Made by a program: the position numbers and the translations under genes. DNA of 12,917 bases from contig JAEYAL010000169.1 in assembly GCA_023404805.1 (NCBI GenBank), forward strand, positions 1 to 12,917. Reading direction: 5' to 3'. A model generated the notes under the pieces. The model saw nothing but the letters and a program-made list of their open reading frames with translations. It did not search any database and had not been told where the DNA came from. Numbering within the stretch: the stretch's first letter is position 1; every line of letters starts with the position of its first letter. The stretch comes from Actinomycetes bacterium. GTDB lineage: Bacteria > Actinomycetota > Thermoleophilia > Solirubrobacterales > Solirubrobacteraceae. Positions 1-7,306 of the stretch are shown here, piece after piece.

Positions 1-306
1 CGGGCCGGTCGCGCCGGCGTCGCCCTTGGCGCCAGCAGCGCCCGCCGGACCGGTCTCGCCGGGCGTCCCGGCGCCCTGCGCCTGGAAGTTGCGGACCGTC
101 GCGGGGTTGATGTCGGCAGCGCGGATCGAGCCGTTCTTGATGTCGTCGCCGGTGATCGTCTCGTTCTTGATCTGCGCGCCCGTGATCACCGTGGCGGCGT
201 ACGCGGTGCTGGACAGCGCGATGCCGGTGGCGGCGACCGCGATGATCGTCGAAGGAGCGTTGCGCGTGGCCGCACGGCGCAGCCGGGTGATGGGAGTGAC
301 GTGCAT
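1..306 (-). CDS. Secreted collagen-like protein, N-terminal part (cut by contig start)
   Basis: Read on the minus strand from ATG at 306, an open frame of 102 codons runs off the contig edge with no stop. Residues 1-19 are basic (MHVTPITRLRRAATRNAPS). They are followed by a hydrophobic stretch and a likely signal-peptidase site near 'STAYA-ATVIT' (about residue 37), so the protein is probably exported. Next comes a short module common in actinobacterial surface proteins, with 'GAQIKNETI', 'GDDIKNGSI' and 'RAADI'. From about residue 79 the frame becomes regular Gly-X-Y triplets (GTP GET GPA GAA GAK GDA GAT GP), the collagen triple-helix pattern. I infer a cell-surface fibrous or stalk protein; its length and C-terminal domain are not visible. 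No clear Shine-Dalgarno and no TAnnnT hexamer at the leaderless distance precede the ATG, so the start rests on the signal peptide. Confidence 0.82.
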   Translation of the reverse strand, partial: MHVTPITRLRRAATRNAPSTIIAVAATGIALSSTAYAATVITGAQIKNETITGDDIKNGSIRAADINPATVRNFQAQGAGTPGETGPAGAAGAKGDAGATGP

Positions 307-337
307 GAGCGAGCCCGGGAAGTCGGAGGGGTGGGAA

Positions 338-379
338 GGAGGTTCAGCCGCAGGCGAGCCGAGCGCCTGCGAGTACTCC
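338..379 (-). promoter_or_regulatory. Candidate structured 5' leader of the collagen-like gene
   Basis: CGCAGGCG (349-356) and CGCCTGCG (364-371) form a perfect 8-bp stem around a 7-base loop. An outer GGAG (338-341) can pair with CTCC (376-379) across asymmetric internal loops. The element ends about 30 bases upstream of the ATG at 306 on the minus strand, where a 5' untranslated leader would lie. It is immediately flanked by the palindrome CCCGATCGGG (380-389). The pairing is seen in the sequence. That it is an RNA leader, rather than a DNA operator or a terminator for leftward transcription, is inference. I do not recognise a known riboswitch class in it. Confidence 0.35.
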
Positions 380-566
380 CCCGATCGGGACAACGCCGCA
401 CCGTCAAAAGGTTTGATGGCCGGATGAACAGCTGCGCGGGTTGGGCGGAACTCGGCGTTGGGTGTCGGATCTGGCTGCGGGCTTGAGCGCCGGGGCGGGT
501 GGCGCTCCTCCGCTCGCTTGTCGCCTGCGCCTTGGTGGGGCGGCGGCCGTGAAGCGCCGCACCGGA

Positions 567-624
567 AAACGGACTCAACATCGGGGTCGTTTTACGACCC
601 TGGACCGCGGTCCGTTTAGCCAGG
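567..624. promoter_or_regulatory. Nested and mutually exclusive inverted repeats
   Basis: AAACGGAC (567-574) is the exact complement of GTCCGTTT (610-617). Inside it, GGGTCG (584-589) and CGACCC (595-600) form a hairpin with loop TTTTA. GGACCGCGGTCC (602-613) is a perfect 12-bp palindrome sharing bases with the outer arm, and CCTGG (599-603) can pair with CCAGG (620-624). These pairings exclude one another, as in a switch, but no downstream gene reads it obviously as a leader if ahcY is leaderless. It could equally be a cluster of protein-binding palindromes. Confidence 0.4.
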
Positions 625-697
625 GGCCCGCGTCTGTCGACATTCACGCCTAAAACCGGCGCTGACCCCGCCGGCGACCAAGCCCCGCCGGCACCCT

Positions 698-729
698 CCA
701 AACCTTGACACAGTCGTGGTAAGGTTTGG
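698..729. promoter_or_regulatory. Operator-like 32-bp dyad over the ahcY promoter
   Basis: The arms CCAAACCTT (698-706) and AAGGTTTGG (721-729) are perfect 9-bp inverted repeats. Inside them CAC (709-711) and GTG (716-718) continue the same symmetry axis, which lies between 713 and 714. The dyad covers both the TTGACA at 705-710 and the TAAGGT hexamer at 720-725, and ends 4 bases before the ahcY ATG. That placement fits a repressor operator, or a hairpin at the very 5' end of a longer transcript. AAGGTTTG occurs again at 408-415 in the same intergenic region. Confidence 0.55.
720..725 (+). promoter_or_regulatory. ahcY -10 hexamer TAAGGT (leaderless start)
   Basis: TAAGGT fits the actinobacterial TAnnnT -10 pattern and ends 8 bases before ATG 734, so transcription would begin at or next to the start codon. 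A perfect TTGACA at 705-710 is only 9 bases upstream, too close to serve as its -35. The 17-base position holds only TCCAAA. Confidence 0.5.
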
Positions 730-733
730 CCCT

Positions 734-2182
<1,449 letters not shown>

Positions 2183-2183
2183 T

Positions 2184-2257
2184 CCCGGTCACCAGCCCGG
2201 TGACGGGCTGAACGTAAGCTCTGCGACGGGCCTCCTTCGGGAGGCCCGCCGTCGTTT
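2184..2257 (+). terminator. Tandem hairpins, intrinsic terminator of ahcY
   Basis: Just after the stop codon, GTCACC (2188-2193) pairs with GGTGAC (2199-2204), extended by flanking CCC/GGG. This is followed by a strong stem, GGGCCTCC (2228-2235) / GGAGGCCC (2240-2247), closed by a stable TTCG tetraloop. GAC (2225-2227) can pair with GTC (2251-2253) across a 3-base bulge. A short GTTTC tail follows. The poor U-tract is typical of high-GC genomes. Confidence 0.8.
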
Positions 2258-2293
2258 CGGGTACCGGCGATTTGTGAACTCGGGCGGCAACGC

Positions 2294-2322
2294 TGGGCAG
2301 CCGTGTCCGGCTCGCGTACGGT
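2294..2322 (+). promoter_or_regulatory. Lipoprotein gene promoter (leaderless)
   Basis: The -10-like TACGGT lies at 2317-2322, exactly 7 bases before ATG 2330. TGGGCA at 2294-2299 is a weak -35 candidate with a 17-base spacer. No Shine-Dalgarno lies between the hexamer and the start codon. Confidence 0.5.
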
Positions 2323-2329
2323 AGCGCCT

Positions 2330-3790
2330 ATGCGCCACGCCGCCCGCCGCCGCTCCCTACGCTCCGCCGCTGTGCTGGCGGTCGCCGCGCTCGCCGCCGT
2401 GCTGCTCGGCGGGTGCGTGAAGATCAAGACCGGGACGATCACGCAGCCCGGCAAGATCGGCGCGCTCAAGGTCGAGCACACCGTCTGCATCGTCCTGGAC
2501 ACGGGCACGTCCGGCAACTGCCCGGCAGCGGCGACCTCGTCGACGGCTGAGGGCGGCGCGCAGATGCTCGTCGCCTACCGCGTCCCGACGTGGGCGCCCG
2601 AGCCCGCATCGCCGGTCTTCACGTTCGGGTCCACGCACCTGAGCTTCACGCGATCGGCCAGCTACGAGACCCAGCTCGCCTCGCTGCTGGCCTCGCCCGG
2701 AACCCGCTGGTACGGCTACGTCTCGGCGCCCGCGCCGGCGATACCTTCAGGCTCGTCGGTGCAGGGGCCGCTGACCACGACGTTCGACCTCCCCGACACG
2801 CAGACCGCGCAGTTCTCGCACTTCACCGTGACCGGGTTCCGGCTCGTCGGGTCGGGCGCCACCGCGGACCGCGACGTCGTCTGCGGCCTCGACATCGCGG
2901 GCGGCGGCGACGCCTTCAAGGCGGAGTGCTCATCGGGCTGGTGGCCGAACACCGGCGCAGGCGACACCAGCCCGTCCGACAACGACCAGGAGATCTTTCC
3001 GCGCAACCGCATCGTCTTCACGGCTCCGGGCGCGACCGAGATCACGTCCGGCACCTCGGCGCCGGTGCCGTTCAAGGCCAAGGGCTCGGTCGCGTTCCTG
3101 GCGGTCAACAACGTGCCGCTCGCCGCGACGACCACGGTGCCCGGCGCCACGGCCACGCCGCACGCCTCCTCGTTCAGCCTCGCCGGCGACCACGACATGC
3201 CGGTGGCGGTCGCCGTCCCGGCCGGCACGCCGCCGGGCGACTACGCCGTCACGCTCCGCGCTGGCAGCGACGCCGGCTCGCGATCGAGCACCGCGACCGT
3301 CCGCGTCGTCGCGCCTGGCAGCGGGACTCCCGGCGGGGGCGGCTCGATGCCTCCTGCTGGCACGACGCCCGCCGGTACGACGCCCGCTCCGACCACACCC
3401 GGCGGCGCCACACCCGGCCCGGGCGGCACCCCGCCGCTCGCGGCCACCGACCTGCGCACGTTTGAGAGCAGCGTCGCCTCCGCCGCAGCGACGCTCGGCG
3501 GAGCCAGCGCCCGCGCCGACCTGCGTAACGGCAAGCTCCGGATCAAGGTCCGAGCCTCGCGCCGCGGCTACATCGAGGCCACGCTGAAGGACGGCAGCAC
3601 GCTGCTCGCCAAGGGCCAGGTCGCCGCCAAACGCAAAGGCCTCGCGCTCGTGAAGCTCAAGCTGCGCCCAGCCGGCCGCACGGCCCTCAGCGGCAACACG
3701 GCCGTCACCGGCACCCTCACCGTGCGCTTCAAGCCGCGCGGCAAGCCGCTCCAGAAGACGTCGGTGGTCGTCACCATCCCAGCCACGTAG
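2330..3790 (+). CDS. Predicted lipoprotein with basic C-terminal beta-sandwich, function unknown
   Basis: The 486-residue product starts with a basic N-region (MRHAARRRSLRS) and a hydrophobic core. A lipobox L-G-G-C follows at residues 26-29, so Cys29 should be lipidated and the protein anchored outside the membrane. Residues about 30-235 form a Cys-poor extracellular region I do not recognise. About 236-330 ('VPAGTPPGDYAVTLRAG') reads like an Ig-like beta-sandwich domain. Residues about 331-370 are a Gly/Pro/Thr linker containing AGTTP repeats. The last roughly 90 residues ('LRIKVRASRRGYIEATL', 'VKLKLRPAGRTAL') match the basic beta-strand-rich C-terminal module that I associate with many secreted Thermoleophilia proteins. 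ATG 2330 was preferred to an in-frame GTG at 2303 because it gives a proper signal peptide and the correct distance from the -10 hexamer. Its role is unknown; cell-envelope binding is inferred only from this architecture. Confidence 0.85.
   Translation: MRHAARRRSLRSAAVLAVAALAAVLLGGCVKIKTGTITQPGKIGALKVEHTVCIVLDTGTSGNCPAAATSSTAEGGAQMLVAYRVPTWAPEPASPVFTFGSTHLSFTRSASYETQLASLLASPGTRWYGYVSAPAPAIPSGSSVQGPLTTTFDLPDTQTAQFSHFTVTGFRLVGSGATADRDVVCGLDIAGGGDAFKAECSSGWWPNTGAGDTSPSDNDQEIFPRNRIVFTAPGATEITSGTSAPVPFKAKGSVAFLAVNNVPLAATTTVPGATATPHASSFSLAGDHDMPVAVAVPAGTPPGDYAVTLRAGSDAGSRSSTATVRVVAPGSGTPGGGGSMPPAGTTPAGTTPAPTTPGGATPGPGGTPPLAATDLRTFESSVASAAATLGGASARADLRNGKLRIKVRASRRGYIEATLKDGSTLLAKGQVAAKRKGLALVKLKLRPAGRTALSGNTAVTGTLTVRFKPRGKPLQKTSVVVTIPAT
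3356..3400 (+). repeat. Three 15-bp in-frame repeats encoding AGTTP/APTTP linker
   Basis: Units at 3356-3370, 3371-3385 and 3386-3400 encode AGTTP, AGTTP and APTTP (residues 343-357 of the lipoprotein). The third unit has diverged. A Thr/Pro-rich tandem linker of this kind is prone to length change between strains. Confidence 0.8.
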
Positions 3791-3805
3791 CCTCGGCAGG
3801 CGCGG

Positions 3806-3835
3806 TTGCCCCGCGGTCGGCGCCCGCAGTAGCGT
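3806..3835 (+). promoter_or_regulatory. TfoX-domain gene promoter (leaderless)
   Basis: TTGCCC (3806-3811) and TAGCGT (3830-3835) are separated by 18 bases, giving the best -35/-10 pair in the window. The -10 ends 7 bases before ATG 3843, which predicts a leaderless transcript initiated just 15-45 bases after the lipoprotein stop codon region. Confidence 0.55.
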
Positions 3836-3842
3836 GGCGGCC

Positions 3843-4178
3843 ATGCCTTACGACGAGGAGCTCGCCTTCCGCCTGCGCGCCCGGCTGGAGACGATCGACG
3901 GGATCACCGACAAGCGCATGTTCGGCGGCCTCGCCTTCCTGCTGCACGGCAACATGCTCGTCGCCGCGTCCAGCAAGGGGAACCTGATGCTGCGCGTCGA
4001 CCCCGAGAAGGCCGACGAGCTCCTCGAGCGGCCGCACGTGGTCCCGATGGAGATGGGCGGCGGCCGCAAACCGAAGGGCTGGCTGCGCGTCGAGGAACCG
4101 GGCTACGAGCGCGACGAGGACCTCCAGGGCTGGATCGACCTCTGCCTCTACTACGTGCGGACGCTGCCGCCGAAGTAG
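3843..4178 (+). CDS. TfoX N-terminal domain protein
   Basis: This 111-residue protein matches the stand-alone TfoX N-terminal domain family. It opens with 'MPYDEEL', then MFGGLAF at 26-32, 'RVDP' at 51-54, 'ERPHVVPMEM' around 62-71, KGW at 78-80 and a C-terminal 'VRTLPPK'. In gamma-proteobacteria TfoX/Sxy is a competence co-regulator. Short actinobacterial members lack the C-terminal domain and their role is not established, so no competence function should be read into it. ATG 3843 was chosen over GTG 3834 because 'MPYDEEL' is the usual family N-terminus and because a -10 hexamer sits 7 bases upstream. The gene ends 4 bases from the convergent end of the MMPL gene. Confidence 0.9.
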   Translation: MPYDEELAFRLRARLETIDGITDKRMFGGLAFLLHGNMLVAASSKGNLMLRVDPEKADELLERPHVVPMEMGGGRKPKGWLRVEEPGYERDEDLQGWIDLCLYYVRTLPPK

Positions 4179-4193
4179 GCCGTTAGAGCGGCC
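4178..4193. terminator. Weak hairpin between convergent tfoX-like and MMPL genes
   Basis: GGCCG (4178-4182) and CGGCC (4189-4193) flank a 6-base loop at the tail-to-tail junction and overlap both gene ends. The stem is short with no T-run on either strand, so any terminator role is tentative. Confidence 0.3.
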
Positions 4194-6423
4194 GCGGCGC
4201 GGGCGGCTCGACGGCCTTCGGCAGCGGCCCGGTCGGCGTCGCCGTCGACGGGTGCGCGAGCTCGGGCGCCGTCTCGTCGATCCCCATCTTCTCGTGGAGC
4301 CTGCGCAGCGGCGCGGGCGCCCACCAGTTCCACTCGCCGAGCAGCTTCATCAGCGCCGGCACGAGCAGCGCGCGCACGATCGTGGCGTCGATCAGCACCG
4401 CGACCGAGGTCCCGATGCCGATCTGCTTGATGAAGATGATCTTGGAGGTCGCGAACGCGCCGATCGCGACACAGAACAGCAGCGCGGCGGCGGTGATGAT
4501 GCGGCCGGTGCGCTGGAGGCCGACGGCGACGGCCTCCTCGTTGTTCAACCCCGCATCCCGGCCTTCCTTGATGCGCGTGAGCAGGAAGACGCCATAGTCG
4601 GTCGACAGGCCGAACGCGAGCGCGAGCAGCAGCAGCGGCTGGGTGCTCTCGATCCCGCCCTGGCTCTTGAAGTCGAGCAACCCCTCGAGGTGGCCGTCCT
4701 GGAAGATCGCGACGAGGATGCCGAACGCGGCGCTGATCGCGAGCACGTTCATGATCAGCGACTTGATCGGCAGCACCACCGACCCGGTCATCAGGAAGAG
4801 GATGATCATCGTCGACCCCGCGATGATCGCAAGGGCGTAGGGGAGCCCAGCCTGAAGCGAGTCGAGCTGGTCGACCATTCGCGCCGATTGCCCAGCGACA
4901 TAGGTTGGCCCCACCTCCTGCACGCCGCGGATCTCCTTGATGAGGTCGAGCGTCCGGGTGTCGAGCATCCCGGTCTTGGAGGTCACGTCGAACTGCCAGA
5001 TCTGGGCGACATCGATCGCCTGCGGGGTCGATACGGACTTCACGCCCGGCAGGTCGGAGATCTCGTCGACGTACCGCTCGACCTCCGGGGCGTTGGCCTC
5101 CGGGGTCTGCGAGATCACGACCGAGATCGGGTCGGTGCCGACGGTCGAGAAGCGCTCGCGGATCGTGTTGTCGATCTCCTTCGTCGGGTTGCCGTCGGGC
5201 AGCACGCTGGCATCCACGCCGGTGAACTGGATCCGCAGGAACGGCGCCCCAGCCATCAGCAGCACGGTGCTCGTGACCAGCGTGACGACGACCGCGTGCC
5301 GCATCACCCAGCGCGAGAGCCGGTACCAGAAGCCCGAGTTCTCCTTGATCTCCGCGTGCTGCCAGCGTTTGGGCGCGAGCGAGTTGACCCGCGGGCCGAG
5401 CACGTAGAGCAGGGCGGGGAGGCCGATCAGCGTGAGCGACGACGCCACCAGGGCGGTCACTGATCCGCTGATCGCCATCGAGACCAGGAACTGCTGCGGG
5501 AACACGAGCAGCGAGACGAGCGCCGCGGCGACCGTGAGCGAGCTGAAGAGGACCGTGCGCCCAGCGGTGTGGACCGTCTGGGAGATCGCCTCTTCCTTGG
5601 TTAGCCCCCGGCCCAGCTCCTCGCGGAACCGCGAGACGACGAAGAGCGAGTAGTCGATCGCGAGGCCGAGGCCGAGCGCCGCGGTGAGGTTCAGCGCGAA
5701 CACCGACAGGGGGATCGCCTCATTGACCAGGCGCAAGATGCTCAGCGTCGCGGTGATCGTGACGATGCCCAGCGCGAGCGGCAGCAGCGCCGCGACCACG
5801 CCGCGGAACACGAACAGCATGAGGATGAACAGCAGCGGCAGCGCGAGCGACTCGGCGGCGCCGAGGTCGGCGACGGTCTGGTCGGCGATGGCCTGGGCGG
5901 CTGGCGCCGGGCCGCCGATATGCACGTCCTTCTCACCCGCGAACGCCTCTTCGAGGCGTTTGCCGATCGGGGCTTCGTCGAGCACGGGCTTGCCGAAGAT
6001 GGCGATCAGGCTGAGCTTCTCGTCGGTCGAGGCGAAGTCGACGGCGGATCGCGTGTGGCCCTTCTCCTTGGCCTCCTCCGCCAGCTTGTCCATGTCGCTG
6101 ATCGTCGCGACGCGGGCGACGCTCGGATCCTTCTTGATGCGGAGCTTCAGCTCGCGGACTCGCGCGAGCCCCTCGGGGCTGCGGGCGCCGGTGGGGGTGT
6201 CGACGAGGATGAAGAGGCCCGGCGCGGCGCGGCTGCCCGCGACGGCTTCAAACAGCGTGCTGGCCGTGGTCGAGTCGGCCTTGGGGACGACGAACGCATC
6301 GCCGGGCGGCAGGCGCTGCGCGAGGCTGCCGCCGTACGCGGCGGTGATGAAGAAGAACAGCACCGCCGCGATGAGCACGCCGCGCGCGCGGCCCAGGGCC
6401 AGTCGGGTGAGCGCGTCGAACAT
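4183..6423 (-). CDS. MMPL/RND-superfamily membrane transporter
   Basis: The 746-residue protein has the two-fold repeat of MMPL transporters. Each half has one membrane helix, an extracytoplasmic domain (about residues 35-190 and 397-525) and a five-helix bundle. The proton-relay Asp-Tyr pairs are intact in both halves: D257-Y258 in 'GLAIDYSLF' and D609-Y610 in 'GLSTDYGVF'. Families of this type use proton motive force to export lipids, glycolipids or hydrophobic compounds across the cytoplasmic membrane. The length suits the short, single-polypeptide actinobacterial MMPL or hopanoid-exporter-like group rather than the roughly 950-residue mycobacterial MmpL type. The C-terminus is a Pro-rich cytosolic tail (about 718-746). 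The start at 6423 is the first ATG before the first helix (14-34) and has no clear Shine-Dalgarno. The cargo cannot be read from the sequence; the nearby SDR and TVP38 genes make a lipid plausible. Confidence 0.92.
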   Translation of the reverse strand: MFDALTRLALGRARGVLIAAVLFFFITAAYGGSLAQRLPPGDAFVVPKADSTTASTLFEAVAGSRAAPGLFILVDTPTGARSPEGLARVRELKLRIKKDPSVARVATISDMDKLAEEAKEKGHTRSAVDFASTDEKLSLIAIFGKPVLDEAPIGKRLEEAFAGEKDVHIGGPAPAAQAIADQTVADLGAAESLALPLLFILMLFVFRGVVAALLPLALGIVTITATLSILRLVNEAIPLSVFALNLTAALGLGLAIDYSLFVVSRFREELGRGLTKEEAISQTVHTAGRTVLFSSLTVAAALVSLLVFPQQFLVSMAISGSVTALVASSLTLIGLPALLYVLGPRVNSLAPKRWQHAEIKENSGFWYRLSRWVMRHAVVVTLVTSTVLLMAGAPFLRIQFTGVDASVLPDGNPTKEIDNTIRERFSTVGTDPISVVISQTPEANAPEVERYVDEISDLPGVKSVSTPQAIDVAQIWQFDVTSKTGMLDTRTLDLIKEIRGVQEVGPTYVAGQSARMVDQLDSLQAGLPYALAIIAGSTMIILFLMTGSVVLPIKSLIMNVLAISAAFGILVAIFQDGHLEGLLDFKSQGGIESTQPLLLLALAFGLSTDYGVFLLTRIKEGRDAGLNNEEAVAVGLQRTGRIITAAALLFCVAIGAFATSKIIFIKQIGIGTSVAVLIDATIVRALLVPALMKLLGEWNWWAPAPLRRLHEKMGIDETAPELAHPSTATPTGPLPKAVEPPAPRPL

Positions 6424-6476
6424 CGGGGAAAGGCGTGGCTAGCGGGTGCGGCGCGGGACGGCGCGCGCACCGGCAG

Positions 6477-6482
6477 AGTGTA
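6477..6482 (-). promoter_or_regulatory. Candidate -10 (TACACT) for the MMPL gene
   Basis: On the minus strand TACACT fits the -10 consensus and would start a transcript near 6470, giving a leader of about 46 bases. No good -35 is visible. It overlaps the start region of the divergent TVP38 gene, so the two genes may interfere with each other. Confidence 0.35.
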
Positions 6483-6483
6483 G

Positions 6484-7296
6484 GTGTCGGAAGATGCCTG
6501 CGTGCCGCACCTAGAAAGCACATCGGAAGCTCGTGGCGAGGCTGAAGGCGCGGGCGCGCCAACGGACCGGCCGCCGGCTGCCAAGCGGCGCGCGCTCCTG
6601 CGCCTTGCTGGCCTGCTGCTGGCCCTGGGCGGGCTGGCCGTGGTCTTCATCGCGGGCGGCGTGATCGGCACCGCGCGGATCCGCGGCTGGGTCGAGCCGC
6701 TCGGCGCGTTCGGGCCGCTGCTCTACATCCCGCTTTCGGCGGTTCTCGGCACGCTCTTCGTCCCCGGCGCCGTGCTCGCGGCGGCGGCCGGGTTGCTGTT
6801 CGGGCCGTGGGTCGGCGCGCTGTCGGCGCTTGCTGCGGGTACCGGCGCGGCGCTGCTGTCGCGGTCGGTCTCGGGCCGGGCCGGACAGGAGCCGTTTGAT
6901 GAAGTCGCGGCGGGGAAGGTCCACGCGCTCGCAGAGCTGGCGCGCAGCAACGGGTTCGTCGCGGTGGTCGTCGCCCGGCTGGCCCCCTGGGTGCCCGACG
7001 CGCCGCTCAACCACGCGTTCGGCGTCGTCGGGCTGAGCGCCGTCACGGTGATGCTCGGCCACCTCGTCGCCGCCGGTCCACGGGCGCTCGCCTACGCCAC
7101 GATCGGGGCTAACGCCGACGATCCGACCGGCACCAGCAGCCTGCTCGGCTGGACGCTCAACATCGTCACCGGCATCATCGGGACGGCCGTCCTGGCGTAC
7201 GTCGTGATGCGCTACCGCCGCGTGAAGCGGGCCCGCGCGGACGCACTTACCGCACGGGTGTCCGGCCACACAGCCTCCGAAGCTACGCAGGAGTAG
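6484..7296 (+). CDS. TVP38/TMEM64 family (VTT domain, DedA-like) membrane protein
   Basis: From GTG 6484 the product is 270 residues. It has a hydrophilic N-terminus (1-36), a first membrane helix (about 37-60), a VTT domain (about 75-205) and a last helix (about 222-243) ending in 'MRYRRVKRAR'. Family marks are the re-entrant motif 'GLLFGPWVGALSA' (103-115) and 'ARLAPWVPDAPLN' (164-176) with Arg165, Pro171 and Asn176. VTT/DedA proteins are integral membrane proteins, some of which act as phospholipid scramblases or undecaprenyl-phosphate flippases; the exact substrate here is unknown. The start is uncertain, because GTG 6502 six codons later has a better-spaced GGAAG (6489-6493) and leaves the domain intact. 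Unlike its plus-strand neighbours it lacks a TAnnnT hexamer 7 bases upstream. Confidence 0.88.
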   Translation: MSEDACVPHLESTSEARGEAEGAGAPTDRPPAAKRRALLRLAGLLLALGGLAVVFIAGGVIGTARIRGWVEPLGAFGPLLYIPLSAVLGTLFVPGAVLAAAAGLLFGPWVGALSALAAGTGAALLSRSVSGRAGQEPFDEVAAGKVHALAELARSNGFVAVVVARLAPWVPDAPLNHAFGVVGLSAVTVMLGHLVAAGPRALAYATIGANADDPTGTSSLLGWTLNIVTGIIGTAVLAYVVMRYRRVKRARADALTARVSGHTASEATQE

Positions 7297-7299
7297 CAT
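7294..7299 (+). promoter_or_regulatory. SDR gene -10 hexamer TAGCAT (leaderless), overlapping upstream stop codon
   Basis: TAGCAT ends 7 bases before GTG 7307. Its first three bases are the TAG stop codon of the TVP38 gene, so the SDR gene may have its own promoter even though only 10 bases separate the two coding regions. No clear -35 is visible. Confidence 0.45.
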
Positions 7300-7306
7300 T
7301 CGGCGC

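Larger units (their letters stand above)
307..733. other. Gene-free divergent intergenic region rich in inverted repeats
   Basis: No convincing gene is present; frames open here lack family features. The region must hold the control signals of the collagen-like gene (leftward) and ahcY (rightward). Visible structure includes a hairpin at 349-371, the 10-bp palindrome CCCGATCGGG at 380-389, TCAAA-N3-TTTGA at 404-416, nested inverted repeats at 567-624, a direct repeat of CCCCGCCGGC at 666-675 and 683-692, and the 32-bp dyad at 698-729. A minus-strand TTGACG (407-402) could be a -35 for the collagen-like gene, but no good -10 follows it at 17-18 bases. Confidence 0.7.

Noticed and set aside
186..701. 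171-codon minus-strand frame through the intergenic region
   Set aside because: Arg/Pro/Ser-rich low-complexity product that overlaps the collagen-like gene in another frame; no ribosome site and no family resemblance.
705..710. TTGACA as the -35 of the ahcY promoter
   Set aside because: It is 9 bases from TAAGGT, and the 17-base position downstream holds GGCCCT, which is not a -10. It is better explained as part of the dyad.
500..733. SAH riboswitch upstream of ahcY
   Set aside because: The region has strong pairings but I cannot find the conserved core expected for the SAH riboswitch (a GAGGAGCGCTGC-like strand with its pseudoknot partner), and the likely -10 at 720 would place the region upstream of the transcript.
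716..733. GTG 716 as the ahcY start
   Set aside because: It lies inside the promoter dyad, would add six residues not typical of AhcY, and has no ribosome site; ATG 734 fits the family and the -10 spacing.
4252..5463. 403-codon plus-strand frame opposite the MMPL gene
   Set aside because: Arg/Asp/Gln/His-rich shadow frame with no family features; the MMPL frame has intact helices and both Asp-Tyr motifs.
6494..6514. Six-codon upstream frame (MPACRT) 7 bases after TAGGTG
   Set aside because: The hexamer does not end in T, the frame is tiny and out of register with the TVP38 gene, and there is no other support.
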